From Erigeron canadensis (lineage: Eukaryota; Streptophyta; Magnoliopsida; Asterales; Asteraceae), in NCBI RefSeq assembly GCF_010389155.1, contig NC_057769.1, positions 16,368,735 through 16,432,734 on the forward strand: a DNA stretch of 64,000 bases. Reading direction: 5' to 3'. This document shows positions 44,750 to 55,292 of this stretch, piece by piece (position 1 is the stretch's first letter; each line of letters starts with the position of its first letter). A model generated the notes under the pieces. The model was not told where the DNA came from. It worked only from the letters and a program-made list of their open reading frames with translations, and ran no database searches. The translations under genes were made by a program, and so were the position numbers.

Positions 44750-44821
44750 CAATTGTTCAAGATGAGACAACTCAGGAGTACACAAAGGCGTTCAATCCTT
44801 TGCTTCTCATATCAACAATTG
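44750..44821 (-). other. Hairpin 3 of the ACAAAGGCGTTC family
   Basis: Arms CAATTGTT (44750-44757) and AACAATTG (44814-44821), then ATGAG/CTCAT and AGGA/TCCT, closing on the loop GTACACAAAGGCGTTCAA. Confidence 0.68.
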
Positions 44822-44893
44822 AGAGTTTTTGAAACAGGTGCAACAAAATTGCAATCAACATCTTGTATTACACATATACATTCATATAAGACC

Positions 44894-44927
44894 ACTTGGA
44901 AGTACACAAAGGCGTTCAATTCCGCGT
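44894..44927 (-). other. Hairpin 4 of the ACAAAGGCGTTC family
   Basis: Short stem GGAA/TTCC, with two more possible outer pairs, around GTACACAAAGGCGTTCAA (44902-44919). This is the weakest stem of the set, but its loop is identical to hairpin 3. Confidence 0.5.
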
Positions 44928-45004
44928 TATCTTGTATCAATTTATTTGTCTAACAACATGAAATAATTCCAACTTTGAAGCATAAATAATTTTCTTTTTA
45001 AAAC

Positions 45005-45215
45005 CGGGTTGCATACAGAGTATATGCAAGCCATTATGAAATAAATAACACAAATAAGCACGGGTTATACACTGAGTGTGCATAAGCCACGAAGTAATAA
45101 ATACATCATTTAAGCACGGGTTACATACAGAGTATATGTAAACCACAAAGATATAAATAAAAGTATGAAGCCCGGGTTACATACATAGCATATGTAAGCC
45201 ACTATAAAAAAAGAA
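45005..45215 (-). repeat. Minisatellite of four 56-bp hairpin units in the RE7 tail
   Basis: Unit starts at 45005, 45061, 45117 and 45173 give an exact 56-bp period. Each unit holds an inverted repeat. Units 1, 3 and 4 have stems such as TTGCATA/TATGCAA and TTACATA/TATGTAA, and unit 2 has TTATACAC against GTGTGCATAA. Stem changes occur on both sides together. Confidence 0.85.
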
Positions 45216-45330
45216 AGAAAATCTTTTTGTTATTTTTCAAAATTTTATATTTTTGTATTTGATTTTTGTTTTTCAACTTTTTATAATTTTTGAAAAATGA
45301 ATCAAGAATTCCTTCCATGGTAAAGTGAAT

Positions 45331-47594
45331 CAAGGATCAGGGTTTAGCATACCAAGCGAGTTGGTAGTTAGTTCCCACGAAGTAGAGTTCGATGTCACCT
45401 TTCTCAACATGATCTTTGAGAAAATGATATCTCACATCAATATGCTTTGAGCGTGACTGGTTGACTGAGTTGACAGCAATTGCAATGGCACTTTGTCAAT
45501 CACAATAGATAGGGACACAATCATATTTCAGACCATAATCGGTAAGCTGTGTCTTCATCCATAACACTTGAGCACAGCAACTAGCAGCATCCACATATTC
45601 AGCCTCCGCTGTTGACAGTGATACACAATTTTGCTTCTTGGATGACCAACTTACAATCTTATCCCTTAAGAATTGTAAAGTACCAGATGTGCTCTTGCGA
45701 TCAAGCTTACAACCTGCATGATCTGCATCTGAATAGGCAGTTAAATTAAATCCAGTATCCCTTGGATACCAGAGACCAAGATTGGGTGTACCCTTCAGAT
45801 AGCGAAAAATTCGTTTCACAGCTTGGTAATGTAAATCAGTCGGAGCGGCTTGATACCTAACACACATACATGTTGCGAACATTATATTTGGGCAAGATGC
45901 TGTAAGATACAACAACGAACCAATCATGCTTCTATACCTCTTTTGGTCAAATGGTTTCCCATTTTTATCAGCATTAATGTTTGTACGAGCAACCATTGGG
46001 GTTGAAATTGAAGAACATGTAGTCATATCAAACTTTTTCAACATATCCTTTATGTACTTACCTTGTGATATAAAAATACCTGTTGGTAATTGTTTGATTT
46101 GTAAACCCAAAAAGTAATTCATTTTCCCAATCATGCTCATTTCAAAATGATTGACCATTAGAGATGGAAAGTTTCGGCAAAAAGTTTGACTGGTTGACCC
46201 AAAAATAATGTCATCAACATATATTTGGACAAGTAAAACATGCTTACCTTGCTTACGAATAAACAGGGTAGGGTTAATGTGCCTTTGGTAAAGCCTCCTT
46301 TGAGTAAGAAAGTAGTTAAGGAATCATACCATGCTCGGGGTGCCTGCTTTAAACCATAGAGAGCCTTGTCTAACTTGTAGACATGGTTTGGCTTCTTAGG
46401 ATCAACAAAACCTTCAGGTTGCTCCACGTAAACTTCTTCTTTGAGTTCTCCAATCAAGAACGCTGTCTTCACATCAATTTGAAACACTGTGAAGTTTCTG
46501 AATGCGGCATAAGCTAAGAATATACGAATAGCCTCCATTCTTGCAACAGGAGTGAAAGTTTCGTCGAAATCCACACCAGGTTGTTGGCAGTAACCCTTTG
46601 CAACCAATCTAGCTTTGTTCCTTACTACAAATCCATTTTCATCCTTCTTGTTCTTGAAAATCCACTTGGTGCGAATTGGTTCTTCTTTCCTTGGATTTGG
46701 AAGCAATCTCCATACCTTCAGTCTCTCAAACTGAGCTAATTCATCTTGCATTGCTTTAACCCACTCTGGATCACTAAGAGCTTCAGAGACTGTTTTGGGT
46801 TCGATGTTACTCAGTGAAAGTGCAACAAGACACTCATTGACTGTAGTACGGGTAGAAACACCAGCTTGTGGATCTCCGATGATCTGTTCTGTAAGATGAT
46901 CTTTGCGCATACGCGACCACTTGTCGTCATGAGGAAGAGGATCTTGTTGATGAATGTCAACATTATCATCATTAAATCCAGAGTTCTGTTGAGAAATGGA
47001 ATCATAGCTCGGAAGAACTCTTTCCTCAAAATTTGGATGATCAAAATCCAGTGGTACATACACATTTGGAGTATTTGATGAATTTGTTGTTTGGGTGATT
47101 TGAGAAGGTTGTTCTTGAACATTCTTTTGAGAATAAATATCACTTGAAGATGATTCTTCTTGCTCTGAAGAATTTGAAGATGATTCACAATTGTTGTCAA
47201 GAACTGGTTTATTTGTTTGAATAGGATCATTGTTCGGAATTGGTTCATTGATGACTTGAGGTTCCTTTTCTTGAATCGGTTTTGAATTGTAGAATTCTTC
47301 GAAAAGAATATCTAGCTCTTCACTTCTTGGAGTTGGATATTTCTTGAACTTTGAAGCTAAGGTAGACGTCCTTGAGGAAGCACTTGAAGTACTTGGATCA
47401 CTAATTGTTGGTAGCAAACTTTCTTGTTCAAATATCATGCCAGACATCTCGTCAAACCAAACATTCATGGTTTCTTGAATCGTGTTTGTTCGACGATTAA
47501 AGATGCGATATGCAATCGATGTCTTTGAGTAACCAACAAAGTAACCTTCGTCACCTTTCCTTTCAAACTTTCCAACATTTTCCTGATCATTCAT
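45331..47594 (-). pseudogene. RE7 reverse transcriptase and RNase H
   Basis: From 47594: the end of the integrase linker ([19 protein letters not shown]), then [33 protein letters not shown] and [14 protein letters not shown] frameshift near 46270 puts YVDDIIFGS in another frame. RT resumes at 46158 (NHFEMSMIGKMNYFLGLQ) and RNase H shows DADHAGCKLDRKS and AEAEYVDAASCC. A TGA at 45494 interrupts IYCD-QSAIAI. The frame then degenerates after VGTNYQLA, so the last 30 or so pol residues are lost. Confidence 0.87.
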
Positions 47595-48708
47595 GGTATA
47601 ACAGACACACCCAAAAATATGGAAGTAATTGATGTTGGGTTTGCGTTTGTTAATAACCTCATAAGGAGTCTTCTCATGCGTTGATTGATGATGGACTGAT
47701 TTTGTGTGTGACAGGCAGTGTCAACAGCTTCAGCCCACATATTTGAAGGTAACTTGGAATAAGCAAGCATTGTTCTCGCTGCTTCCACCAGCGTACGGTT
47801 TCTCCTTTCAACGACACCATTTTGTTGCGGGGTACGAGCAGCAGAGAATTGGTGAGTAATGCCTTTTGATTTGCAAAATTAATCGAAGATGGCATTTTTG
47901 AACTCAGTACCGTTATCCGGACTGGAAGTTGAAGATTCACTTGAGTGGAAGTGATGAAATCGATCAAAATTTGAGTTGTTTCATCTTTTGAAGCAAGAAA
48001 CTTGACCCAAGTGTATCTTGAATAATCATCAATGATAACCAGAATATATCTCTTCCCGTTTCTGCTTTGTACTTTCATAGGCCCACAAAGATCCATGTGA
48101 AGCAAATGAAGAGGTGCTAAAGTGTGCGGAATTTTCTTTGGTTTATGAGAAGTTCTTTTGATCTTCCCAACTGCACAAGAAGGACAGCCATGCTCACTCT
48201 CATACTTGTAGTCAGGCAAGCCTTCAACAAGTTGCTTGTTGACTAAAGCATTGATGGTTTGATAATTCAAGTGAGAAAGCCTTCTATGCCACAACCAAGA
48301 ATTTTTCGAAGTAGCTTTTGAAACAAGACAGATATTATCAGTTGGATGGTTATCATCAAGATTAACTGTGAAAAGATTCTCATCACGATTTCCGCATAGG
48401 ATATCAATTCCATCTAGAGTTTGGACTTTGCACAGAGATTGTCCAAAAAGAACTTGAAGGTTGTTGTCACAGAACTGTCCAACACTGAACAAGTTATGAC
48501 TCAGACCTTCAACATAATGGAATTTCTTAATGACAATTCCGTTTCTTTCAATATCTCCATAACCTACAATTGGAGCAAAATTGTTGTTTCCGAAACGAAC
48601 AGTTCCCATGAACCTTTCAACAAAGTTCTTGAGCAATGATTTATTGCCAGTCATGTGTTTTGAACACCTGGAATCGAGTATCCATACACAGATGGTTATT
48701 TCCTGCAA
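47591..48708 (-). pseudogene. RE7 protease and integrase
   Basis: The protease reads WILDSRCSKHMTGNKSLLKNF. The catalytic DSG has become DSR, which should inactivate it. Pre-integrase LWHRRLSHLNYQ...CPSCAVGKI is intact. The core has LHMDLCGP, then a frameshift. SDNGTEFKNAIFD and NGVVERRNRTLVEAARTM are readable in another frame (47930-47760), with a TAA in between. A TTTTTGATTGCAG acceptor-like site lies just before the protease. Confidence 0.85.
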
Positions 48709-48717
48709 TCAAAAATT

Positions 48718-51700
48718 TTAACCGACTTTAGGTACCCACTTAAAGACGGGTCCTTTGTGGTTAGTTAACACAGGCAGGGGGTATAACTTATGATATGCAT
48801 ACAAACATGCTTTAGAATCAATATGAGCATTAACAAGCACACCATCAATAAGCACATTCGTATAAAAAGTACACACATTCACATTTGAATTAAAAGTAAC
48901 ATGTTTAACAGCATTCAAACAAGCACGGCCATTATCATTGTTTACAGCCCCACAAGGCATAACGTTGGATTTATTAACATTGTTCACTAAAGATGAATTG
49001 TTTAAATCAACAGAAACTCTATTCTTTCTATTACCAACACTCATTCTCCTCCTCCTCTTCTTCTTTTCCTCAACAGACAATCGCTTAAAATTGAACTTAG
49101 GTTCTAATGACTTGGGAACCCATTTGGTCTTTCCACCTGTTGAATTGACACTAAGAAGATTAGAACGAGGGGTTTTAAACTCATTCATCTTTTTTGTCTC
49201 TTTTGGGGTTGAGGAAACTTCTTGCTTCTTAGGTTTGGCAATTGAAAACCATCCATATCTATCCCTATATCTAGTTACACCATTTGAAGTATCCCTAGTT
49301 AGCAAAACGGAGCTAGACTTAGGTACTTTAGAAATTGAACTAGATTGAGAGTTAGACAAAGAAGCATTTGGATTGTCATTTGGATGTTTCACTTTGTGAT
49401 ACCTTGGTTTTGGTGAGGTCTCAGCTTGTTTCTTTTTAACATGTTTGTTAGGTTTTGGAGGGTTAGGACTCTTTTGTTCAGCCTTGCCGAGTTTGGGTTT
49501 AACTCGTTCTTGGAAGTAATATGATGTTGGAGCTTCGGACACTGATTTTAGTTTTTGAGATTCTCCTTTTATTTCTTTTTGAAAATTTATGATTTTGATA
49601 GATTCAATCTTTTTCTCAGTTTCTGAGTCAAAAACATATTCTCCCTCCATGAATTTATCAAAATCATCTTTGGTGAATTCATTCGAAAATGTAGAAATAC
49701 CCGGAATCTTGTTGTCCAACATCATACCACGGGTAGTCTCAGGAATAAGTTCGACTTGGACTGAAGCATCCTTGGTTTCACAAGAAAATTGAGTAGAAGT
49801 ATCAACACCTATACTAGCACTAAGCTTAGGGTGAACAACTAGCTCATCAAGATTTTCGCATGTGAAAAATCTATAAAAGTACCATATCAAAACTAAGTTA
49901 TGCGCAAGATCTTTATCAAATAAATCAGATTGCACATAATTTGCAGCTAAAGAAGTAGCAGTAGTTTGACAAGTACATGCAAAACAGTCAGTCACGGTCT
50001 GGGTGGATGAACTTGTAGATGAATCACAAGTAGTCTGAGTGAAATGGTCTACTAAGAGACTGAAATCAGTTTGGGTAGAAACATTCACACAAACTTTCTT
50101 GATATCAACAACAACTGATTCATTCTTCGAATTCGGACTTTGAGACTGTAGATTATGAATGAGTTTTTGTTGAGATTCCACTGTTTGTTGTAAAGCTTCT
50201 ATTTGTTTTTCCAAAAATGTGGATGGAATATACAATTTAGTTGGTTTTGGTGGAGAAATGACAAATTCTTGGTTTTGAAAATTAGACGCAATCTCTTCTA
50301 ATTCAAAAATTGTTGAATTTTTCATTTCATAAGAAGTATTGATAGCATCATAATTAACCAAAAATTTATTCTTTTGAATCTTCTCAACTTCATCAATCTC
50401 AAATTCGTCATCCAAAGGACGAATGAATTGTTGTACCATACCAAGTCTCAAAAATTTCTCATCATACAAAGGTATAATTTCTTCTTTTGCTTTTTGCAAT
50501 GGAGTGATATTCTCAAAACCCAACCCAAGAAGAAGTTCCGATCTATCAATCTTTGATTTATTGAAATAGGCAGTGAAATCCAAAAGAGGATTTTGTTCAA
50601 CTTTGTACAACTTTTCTTGATAGAAAAGTATATTCTTTTTATGTTCCTCAATTTGTCTTTCCAGGTTTTCAATCTCAATGCCTTTTAAAAAATAATTATG
50701 ATTTAAATCAGAAACTTTTCTTTCGAGTTCAATTGTTTTTGGTGTAGCTTCTTGAAGCTTCTTATTCAGAATATCAACATCCATTTGTCTTGCATTTGCC
50801 CGAAGCCATTCATTGGTCTTTTGAACTTCAAGATCTTGATTGGCTTTTTCAAGATCAAGAATGGTCTTTTCTAAATTATGGCATTTTTCTAATAACTTAA
50901 AATCAGGAGACGCATTCATCTCACATTCTTTAACCAACATTTGTTCTTTATAGTTTTGAAATTCTTGTTTCATAGCATCATACTCAAAAAGTAGTTTAGA
51001 TTCTTCAAGAAGTTTTGTGTATTCCCTTTTTGAACATAAAATGCTATTTTTCAATTTCTTGTTTTTGTTGGCTAAAGAAGTGTAATGATTCGTCAAGTTT
51101 GATAAGGCAATTCTACAAGACTCTTTATCCTTAATTGATGAAAAAGTAGAGTCGAGATTTACCTCATCATCGGGATATTCCTCGTCAATGCTGTCAGCCT
51201 CCAACACTTTGTCTTTGCTTAACCTTGCCATGAAACATACATTTGCAGACAGATCTTCATCTTCATCATCAGTCAGCAAAAGCCACTTGTCATCTTCAGC
51301 AATCAAGGCTTGACCGGCTTCAACTTGCTTTGCTAAGAGCATCTTCTGCTTGTAGTATTCATAATTCTTCTTGCGAGGCAGCTTGCAATCCACAGCAAAA
51401 TGACCAGGAACTCCACAGTTGTAACACTTTTTGTCAGATGTTTTTCCTTTTTCCACGATATGTTTCTCAGTTTCTGCTTTCTAATTAACGTTCTTGGAAC
51501 CACTTGTTTCACCTTGTTCAAAACTCTTGTGATGATATTGATCCTTCTTTGGAAATGCACTTGTTGATGAAGTACGAAGATTGTTGTTAGTTGGCCTCGT
51601 TTTGAAATACTTTTTCTTGAAATGCTTAGTCATAGCGGCAAGAGCTTGGTAGAATTCATCAGGAACACCATCTCTTGGAGCCAAGAAATCTTCTCCCTCC

Positions 51701-52467
51701 TCATCAGACGAAGAAACAACAGTCATTTGTCTTTTAAGAGCCTTAGAAACCTTTCTTTCAACAACCAATGCCAAATGATCAGTAGATACAACTTCTGGCA
51801 CTTTGTTGAATGAATATTTTCTTAGAACTTGATGCTCATTCAACTTGAAAGATTCATAAAGAGTATGAATGGTGAATTTGGTCAGATCTTGATGTTGCTT
51901 GATTTGAGTTCCATAATCTTCCCACTCGGGACCAAGTGCTTTGATAAATTTGATGTTCAACTCAATTTCAGATTTTTTGACCTTGTTCTTTCTCAGTTCA
52001 TTGATCACATTGCAAAATCTGTAGTACACGGACTCGAGAGATTCATTTGGTGATTTCTGAAAATTGTCAAACTCAGTTAAGACATTTGTCAGTCGGATTG
52101 TTGAGGTTACATCAGCACCTTCCATTTGTCTAGCAACTTCATCCCAAATCTCCTTTGCTGTGTCATAAGAATCAACTGAGCCATAGATCTCATCAGGAAG
52201 TGCTTGATACGAGCATGACCTAGCTCTGTTGTCAGCAGCAGTACGATCTCTTTGTTCGGCATTCAAAAGATCAGGAGTCAAAATAGCACCGGTAGTAGGA
52301 TGACGATGCATAGCAAGTCCATTCATGATTGAATCCTTAAGCATGTGACCATTAGTCTGACGTTCCACATAATCCATGAACCTTTTCTTCCAAAGTCCAT
52401 AGTTACCACGATAAAGAACTGGAGGTCTTGTATCAGTACCCAGAGCCAACGCTTCACGAGTAGCCAT
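48718..52467 (-). pseudogene. RE7 gag and long gag-pol linker, one TAG
   Basis: The ATG at 52467 (MATREALALGTDTRPPVLYRGNYGLWKKRF) starts gag, with YDTAKEIWDEVARQMEG and SLESVYYRFCNVI. A single TAG at 51481 interrupts a frame that continues with the CCHC knuckle CYNCGVPGHFAVDC (about 51430). About 900 codons of coiled-coil and serine-rich sequence follow, ending GPVFKWVPKVG-stop at 48718. The first part has a long leucine- and lysine-rich coiled coil (51100-50400). The tail near 49000 is basic (KKKRRRR). Protease follows in the same frame 10 bases later. Confidence 0.87.
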
Positions 52468-53566
52468 TAGAAATTGATTTGAGAATTGAATTGATTTTTG
52501 AAGAAAGTATGAAACGATCTAAAATGAGATAGAATGAAACGATCTAAAGTTGGAAAGATAGGAAAACGATCTAAATAGATAAAGGAATTGAAACGATCTA
52601 AATTTTGATTGGAAATGAAACGATCTAAATCTTGATTCAGGAATAAAATGATCTAAATTGAATTTTGGATGAAAAATTCTAAGTATTCTGAATGAATTTG
52701 GACAGAGTTTTGGTATGAAATGTAATGGAATGAATTGAGCAAAACCAATCACGGAGATCAGTTACTCAAGAAGTAATCAAACCAGGAATTTTTTTGAGTG
52801 AAAGATGAAACGATCTAAAAGATATCGTTTTGGATTCACCAAAACTGAAACGATCTAAAAGAGATCGTTTTGGTCTTTCAAAGTCTGAAACGATCTAAAA
52901 GAGATCATCTTAGATTTCTTCAAAGAATTTCACCAAAACTTGATTATTTTCAAGAAATTGAATTGACCAAAACCCATCCAAAGGATCAGTTAGCCACAAT
53001 CAACTCTTCACACCACAACCACACTTGTCAAAACGATCTAGATTGAATCATTTTACAAGCCACAACACTGAAATGTAAGTATCAAGAAAAAAAAACTAAA
53101 ACGATCTAAATAAGATCGTTTTAGCTTCACAATGTCGTCTTCAACCTCTGAACATGAACAACTCCATTAACGATTTTTAAAACTTCAATATCTTTGGATT
53201 TTCTAGGAATTAGAACATGAAACTTCTTGCAAACAGTTTGTTTTCACCTTAGCAACGATCCGATTAACACAATTCAGCTTATAACACAACAGAATCAAAT
53301 CCCAAATTTTAGCTCCAATAACTCAAAATCTGAACTTTTGATCCAAATAGAATTAGAACACGAAACTTGAGAGGATTATGTAATTAACTATGAGGAATCG
53401 AACGGTGAACAAACATTTGTGATTTTATGTGATTTGAGAGGTTATTTTTGAATTTTCAGTGATTAAAAAAAAACGAACAAAAACAGGATTAAAAACAGAA
53501 TTAAAAGGTGATTGTTTGATGAATTGTGATTGAATTCAGTTATGGATCGAGATCAAAACGATGTTT
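52468..53566 (-). other. RE7 leader with AACGATCTA array
   Basis: Non-coding leader between primer site and gag. AACGATCTA starts at 52513, 52538, 52565, 52592 and 52619, with a variant at 52647 (spacing 25 to 28). It starts again at 52809, 52849 and 52889 (spacing 40), and two more copies lie near 53032 and 53100. The 40-bp group and the last copy are followed by AGATCGTTTT, forming palindromes. Confidence 0.85.
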
Positions 53567-53580
53567 CTCTCTGATACCAC
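53567..53580 (-). other. RE7 primer-binding site
   Basis: On the minus strand GTGGTATCAGAGAG follows the LTR, two bases after its end. It is a Met-tRNA type site. Confidence 0.87.
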
Positions 53581-53581
53581 A

Positions 53582-53916
53582 TGTAACAACACGATTTTAT
53601 CACTTGAATTCACATCAACAATGGTGGTTTAGTGTGTGTCTGTGTGTTCTTGGTGTTTGTGTGTGTGTTGAGAGAGAATTGGGATCAAGTGTGTGTTATT
53701 CAGGTGTAATGGTATGAAATGTGTCAAGGTTATGTCAAAAGTTATGTCAAGAGTTATGATTTCTAAGGAATTGAGGGCTATTTATAGTCTAAACTAACCA
53801 ACTATGCTAATTATCGCAATTAGCCCATCAACCTTAGAAATCATCAACACATGACTTAACAACAAGTAAGTCCATAACTTAAATTACAATGTATCACTAT
53901 TTTTGGATTTCAAACA
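53582..53916 (-). repeat. RE7 5' LTR
   Basis: 335 bp. Relative to the 3' LTR it has an extra segment of about 30 bp in the GT-rich block (GAGAGAGAATTGGGATCAAG) and few substitutions. ATACT follows. Confidence 0.93.
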
Positions 53917-53921
53917 ATACT

Positions 53922-54060
53922 GGCCTTACGATATTTACGAAGCATAAAGTTAAAAAAATCAGTCACATTAATTTTATGCTCAAAATTACTCTAACTCATC
54001 TTAAAATAGTTATGCTTAATATGGTATATATAAGTAAACTTAAATGCCATATGATTTCGG
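53922..54060. other. Intergenic stretch, second tandem-repeat unit
   Basis: Continuation of the pre-insertion site of RE7, with the second copy of the roughly 88-bp unit (53935-54021). No gene. Confidence 0.6.
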
Positions 54061-55025
54061 TGAAGTCCCTTACTTGATGGTTTAACCCACAAGTGTAGAA
54101 TACAACAAGTCAAGTAAGCACTAGATAGGACTAGTATGAATGTGACAAGTCAAGTAAGCACTTGATTGGACTAGTATTACAATAAATATAAATGCAATAA
54201 TATATATAAAGTAATACGTACTTAAGCAATATAAAGATTAGCAAGTAAAGTAGATGGTGAGACACAATGTAATTTTCAAGTGTATTTTATTTATTGATGT
54301 TAAATAAAATACAAGGTTGTTGCGAAATAAGATATTACAAAGTAAGTAAACCTATGAATTACAAGTGATCTAATATTGCTAAATAAACTCCTTGATTGAA
54401 ATACTTAAGTTTGTGAAGTGTATCTGTTTAGATCGAGAGTATTTGAGCAAAAGCACCAAATTGCAAAAGTGTAATTTGGACGAGGGAAGTGACTTGGTAT
54501 TTATAGGAAAAAAGAATAAATATAATATTCTTTTTGCCATACAAATATGGTTACATGCATTTAAGGAAATTACTTTAATTCCTTAAATGTATTAATTAAA
54601 GTACAAGAATAAAGTCACTTGATAGTGACTTGTCTTCTAATTAACCAACCACCTTTACATGCGTGTAAGGCTTTTAACAAAGGACAAATGGATTGTCCGG
54701 GTAAAGGCATGTAAAGGCATAAAGTCAATTCCTCGTAATCAGTGTTCAGACTTGTAAGGTCTAGAACACTGTCAAGGACTCCGGTCAGGAGATCTGGTAA
54801 GTCAGCCAGTGAGCTCCGCTATTTGTCAGACTTCTTTCTTCAGACTTCAGTCTTCGACTTCAGTGAAAAGATCTTGACTAGAGTGAAGTCCAGTTAACAA
54901 ATCTGGTGGAATCCAGATTCCTGTACAAGTAAGTTGTTCACCGGTCTTCACATAATTTCTGGACAAATCTTCAGAGGGCTCCAGAATTTTCATCTGGAAA
55001 GAGTCCAGTAAATCTGGACCTAACA
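54061..55025 (-). repeat. RE8 3' LTR
   Basis: 965 bp, TGTTAGGTCC...GACTTCA on the minus strand. It has many CCAGA/TCTGG and CCAGT motifs in U3. A short internal duplication near 54100-54175 repeats ACAAGTCAAGTAAGCACT. It serves as the full-length reference for the RE2 LTR fragment. Confidence 0.88.
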
Positions 55026-55037
55026 AATTCCCCCTAT
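55026..55037 (-). other. RE8 polypurine tract
   Basis: On the minus strand AATAGGGGGAATT directly precedes the LTR. The ten bases AGGGGGAATT recur at 61424-61433. Confidence 0.82.
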
Positions 55038-55292
55038 TTGTTTAGAAATTATGCAAGGATTTTCAAGCTGTTATCTATACAAGTTTGTGCTTGAAAAAGT
55101 CTAATTTCGAATTACTGTAGAGCCACTTTATAGATCGCCAGTGTTCCCAGTTTATACAATTTAATTTCTAGACTTAATCTGGATAAGTACTTGTGAAAAA
55201 TAAGAATTGCAACTTATATTTACAGACATCAACTGGTGGAAAGTTACAATTTTATCAACATAAAAGAAATAAATACAAGTACAATATCAGAT

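Larger units (their letters stand above)
42649..45330 (-). other. RE7 non-coding 3' tail
   Basis: About 2.7 kb without a gene. It holds the polypurine boxes (42649-43400), hairpins 3 to 5 of the ACAAAGGCGTTC family, and a four-unit 56-bp minisatellite (45005-45215). ATATCACAAAGATA occurs twice (about 44033 and 44052) and may be a degenerate relative of the hairpin loop. Confidence 0.7.
42329..53916 (-). mobile_element. RE7: full-length Ty1-copia element
   Basis: Complete on the minus strand: 5' LTR (53582-53916), primer site, 1.1-kb leader, gag, protease, integrase, RT-RNase H, 2.7-kb 3' tail, polypurine tract and 3' LTR (42329-42633), with ATACT target duplication. The LTRs differ at about 4-5 positions plus one roughly 30-bp indel, so it is the youngest complete element here. 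It is related to RE1. It has no ORF3, but its 3' tail holds hairpins and a hairpin minisatellite. Confidence 0.93.

Noticed and set aside
46811..47248. 145-codon frame overlapping the RE7 RT linker
   Set aside because: It lies fully inside the RT linker in another frame and has a shadow-like composition.
51481..51483. Single TAG between RE7 gag and its zinc knuckle as programmed readthrough
   Set aside because: The context (TAG AAA) is not a known strong readthrough site, and the element carries other stops. A plain nonsense mutation is simpler.
52513..52900. CRISPR-like array of short repeats at regular spacing
   Set aside because: The repeat is 9-13 bases, palindromic, in a plant retrotransposon leader, with no cas genes. 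The resemblance is only spacing.
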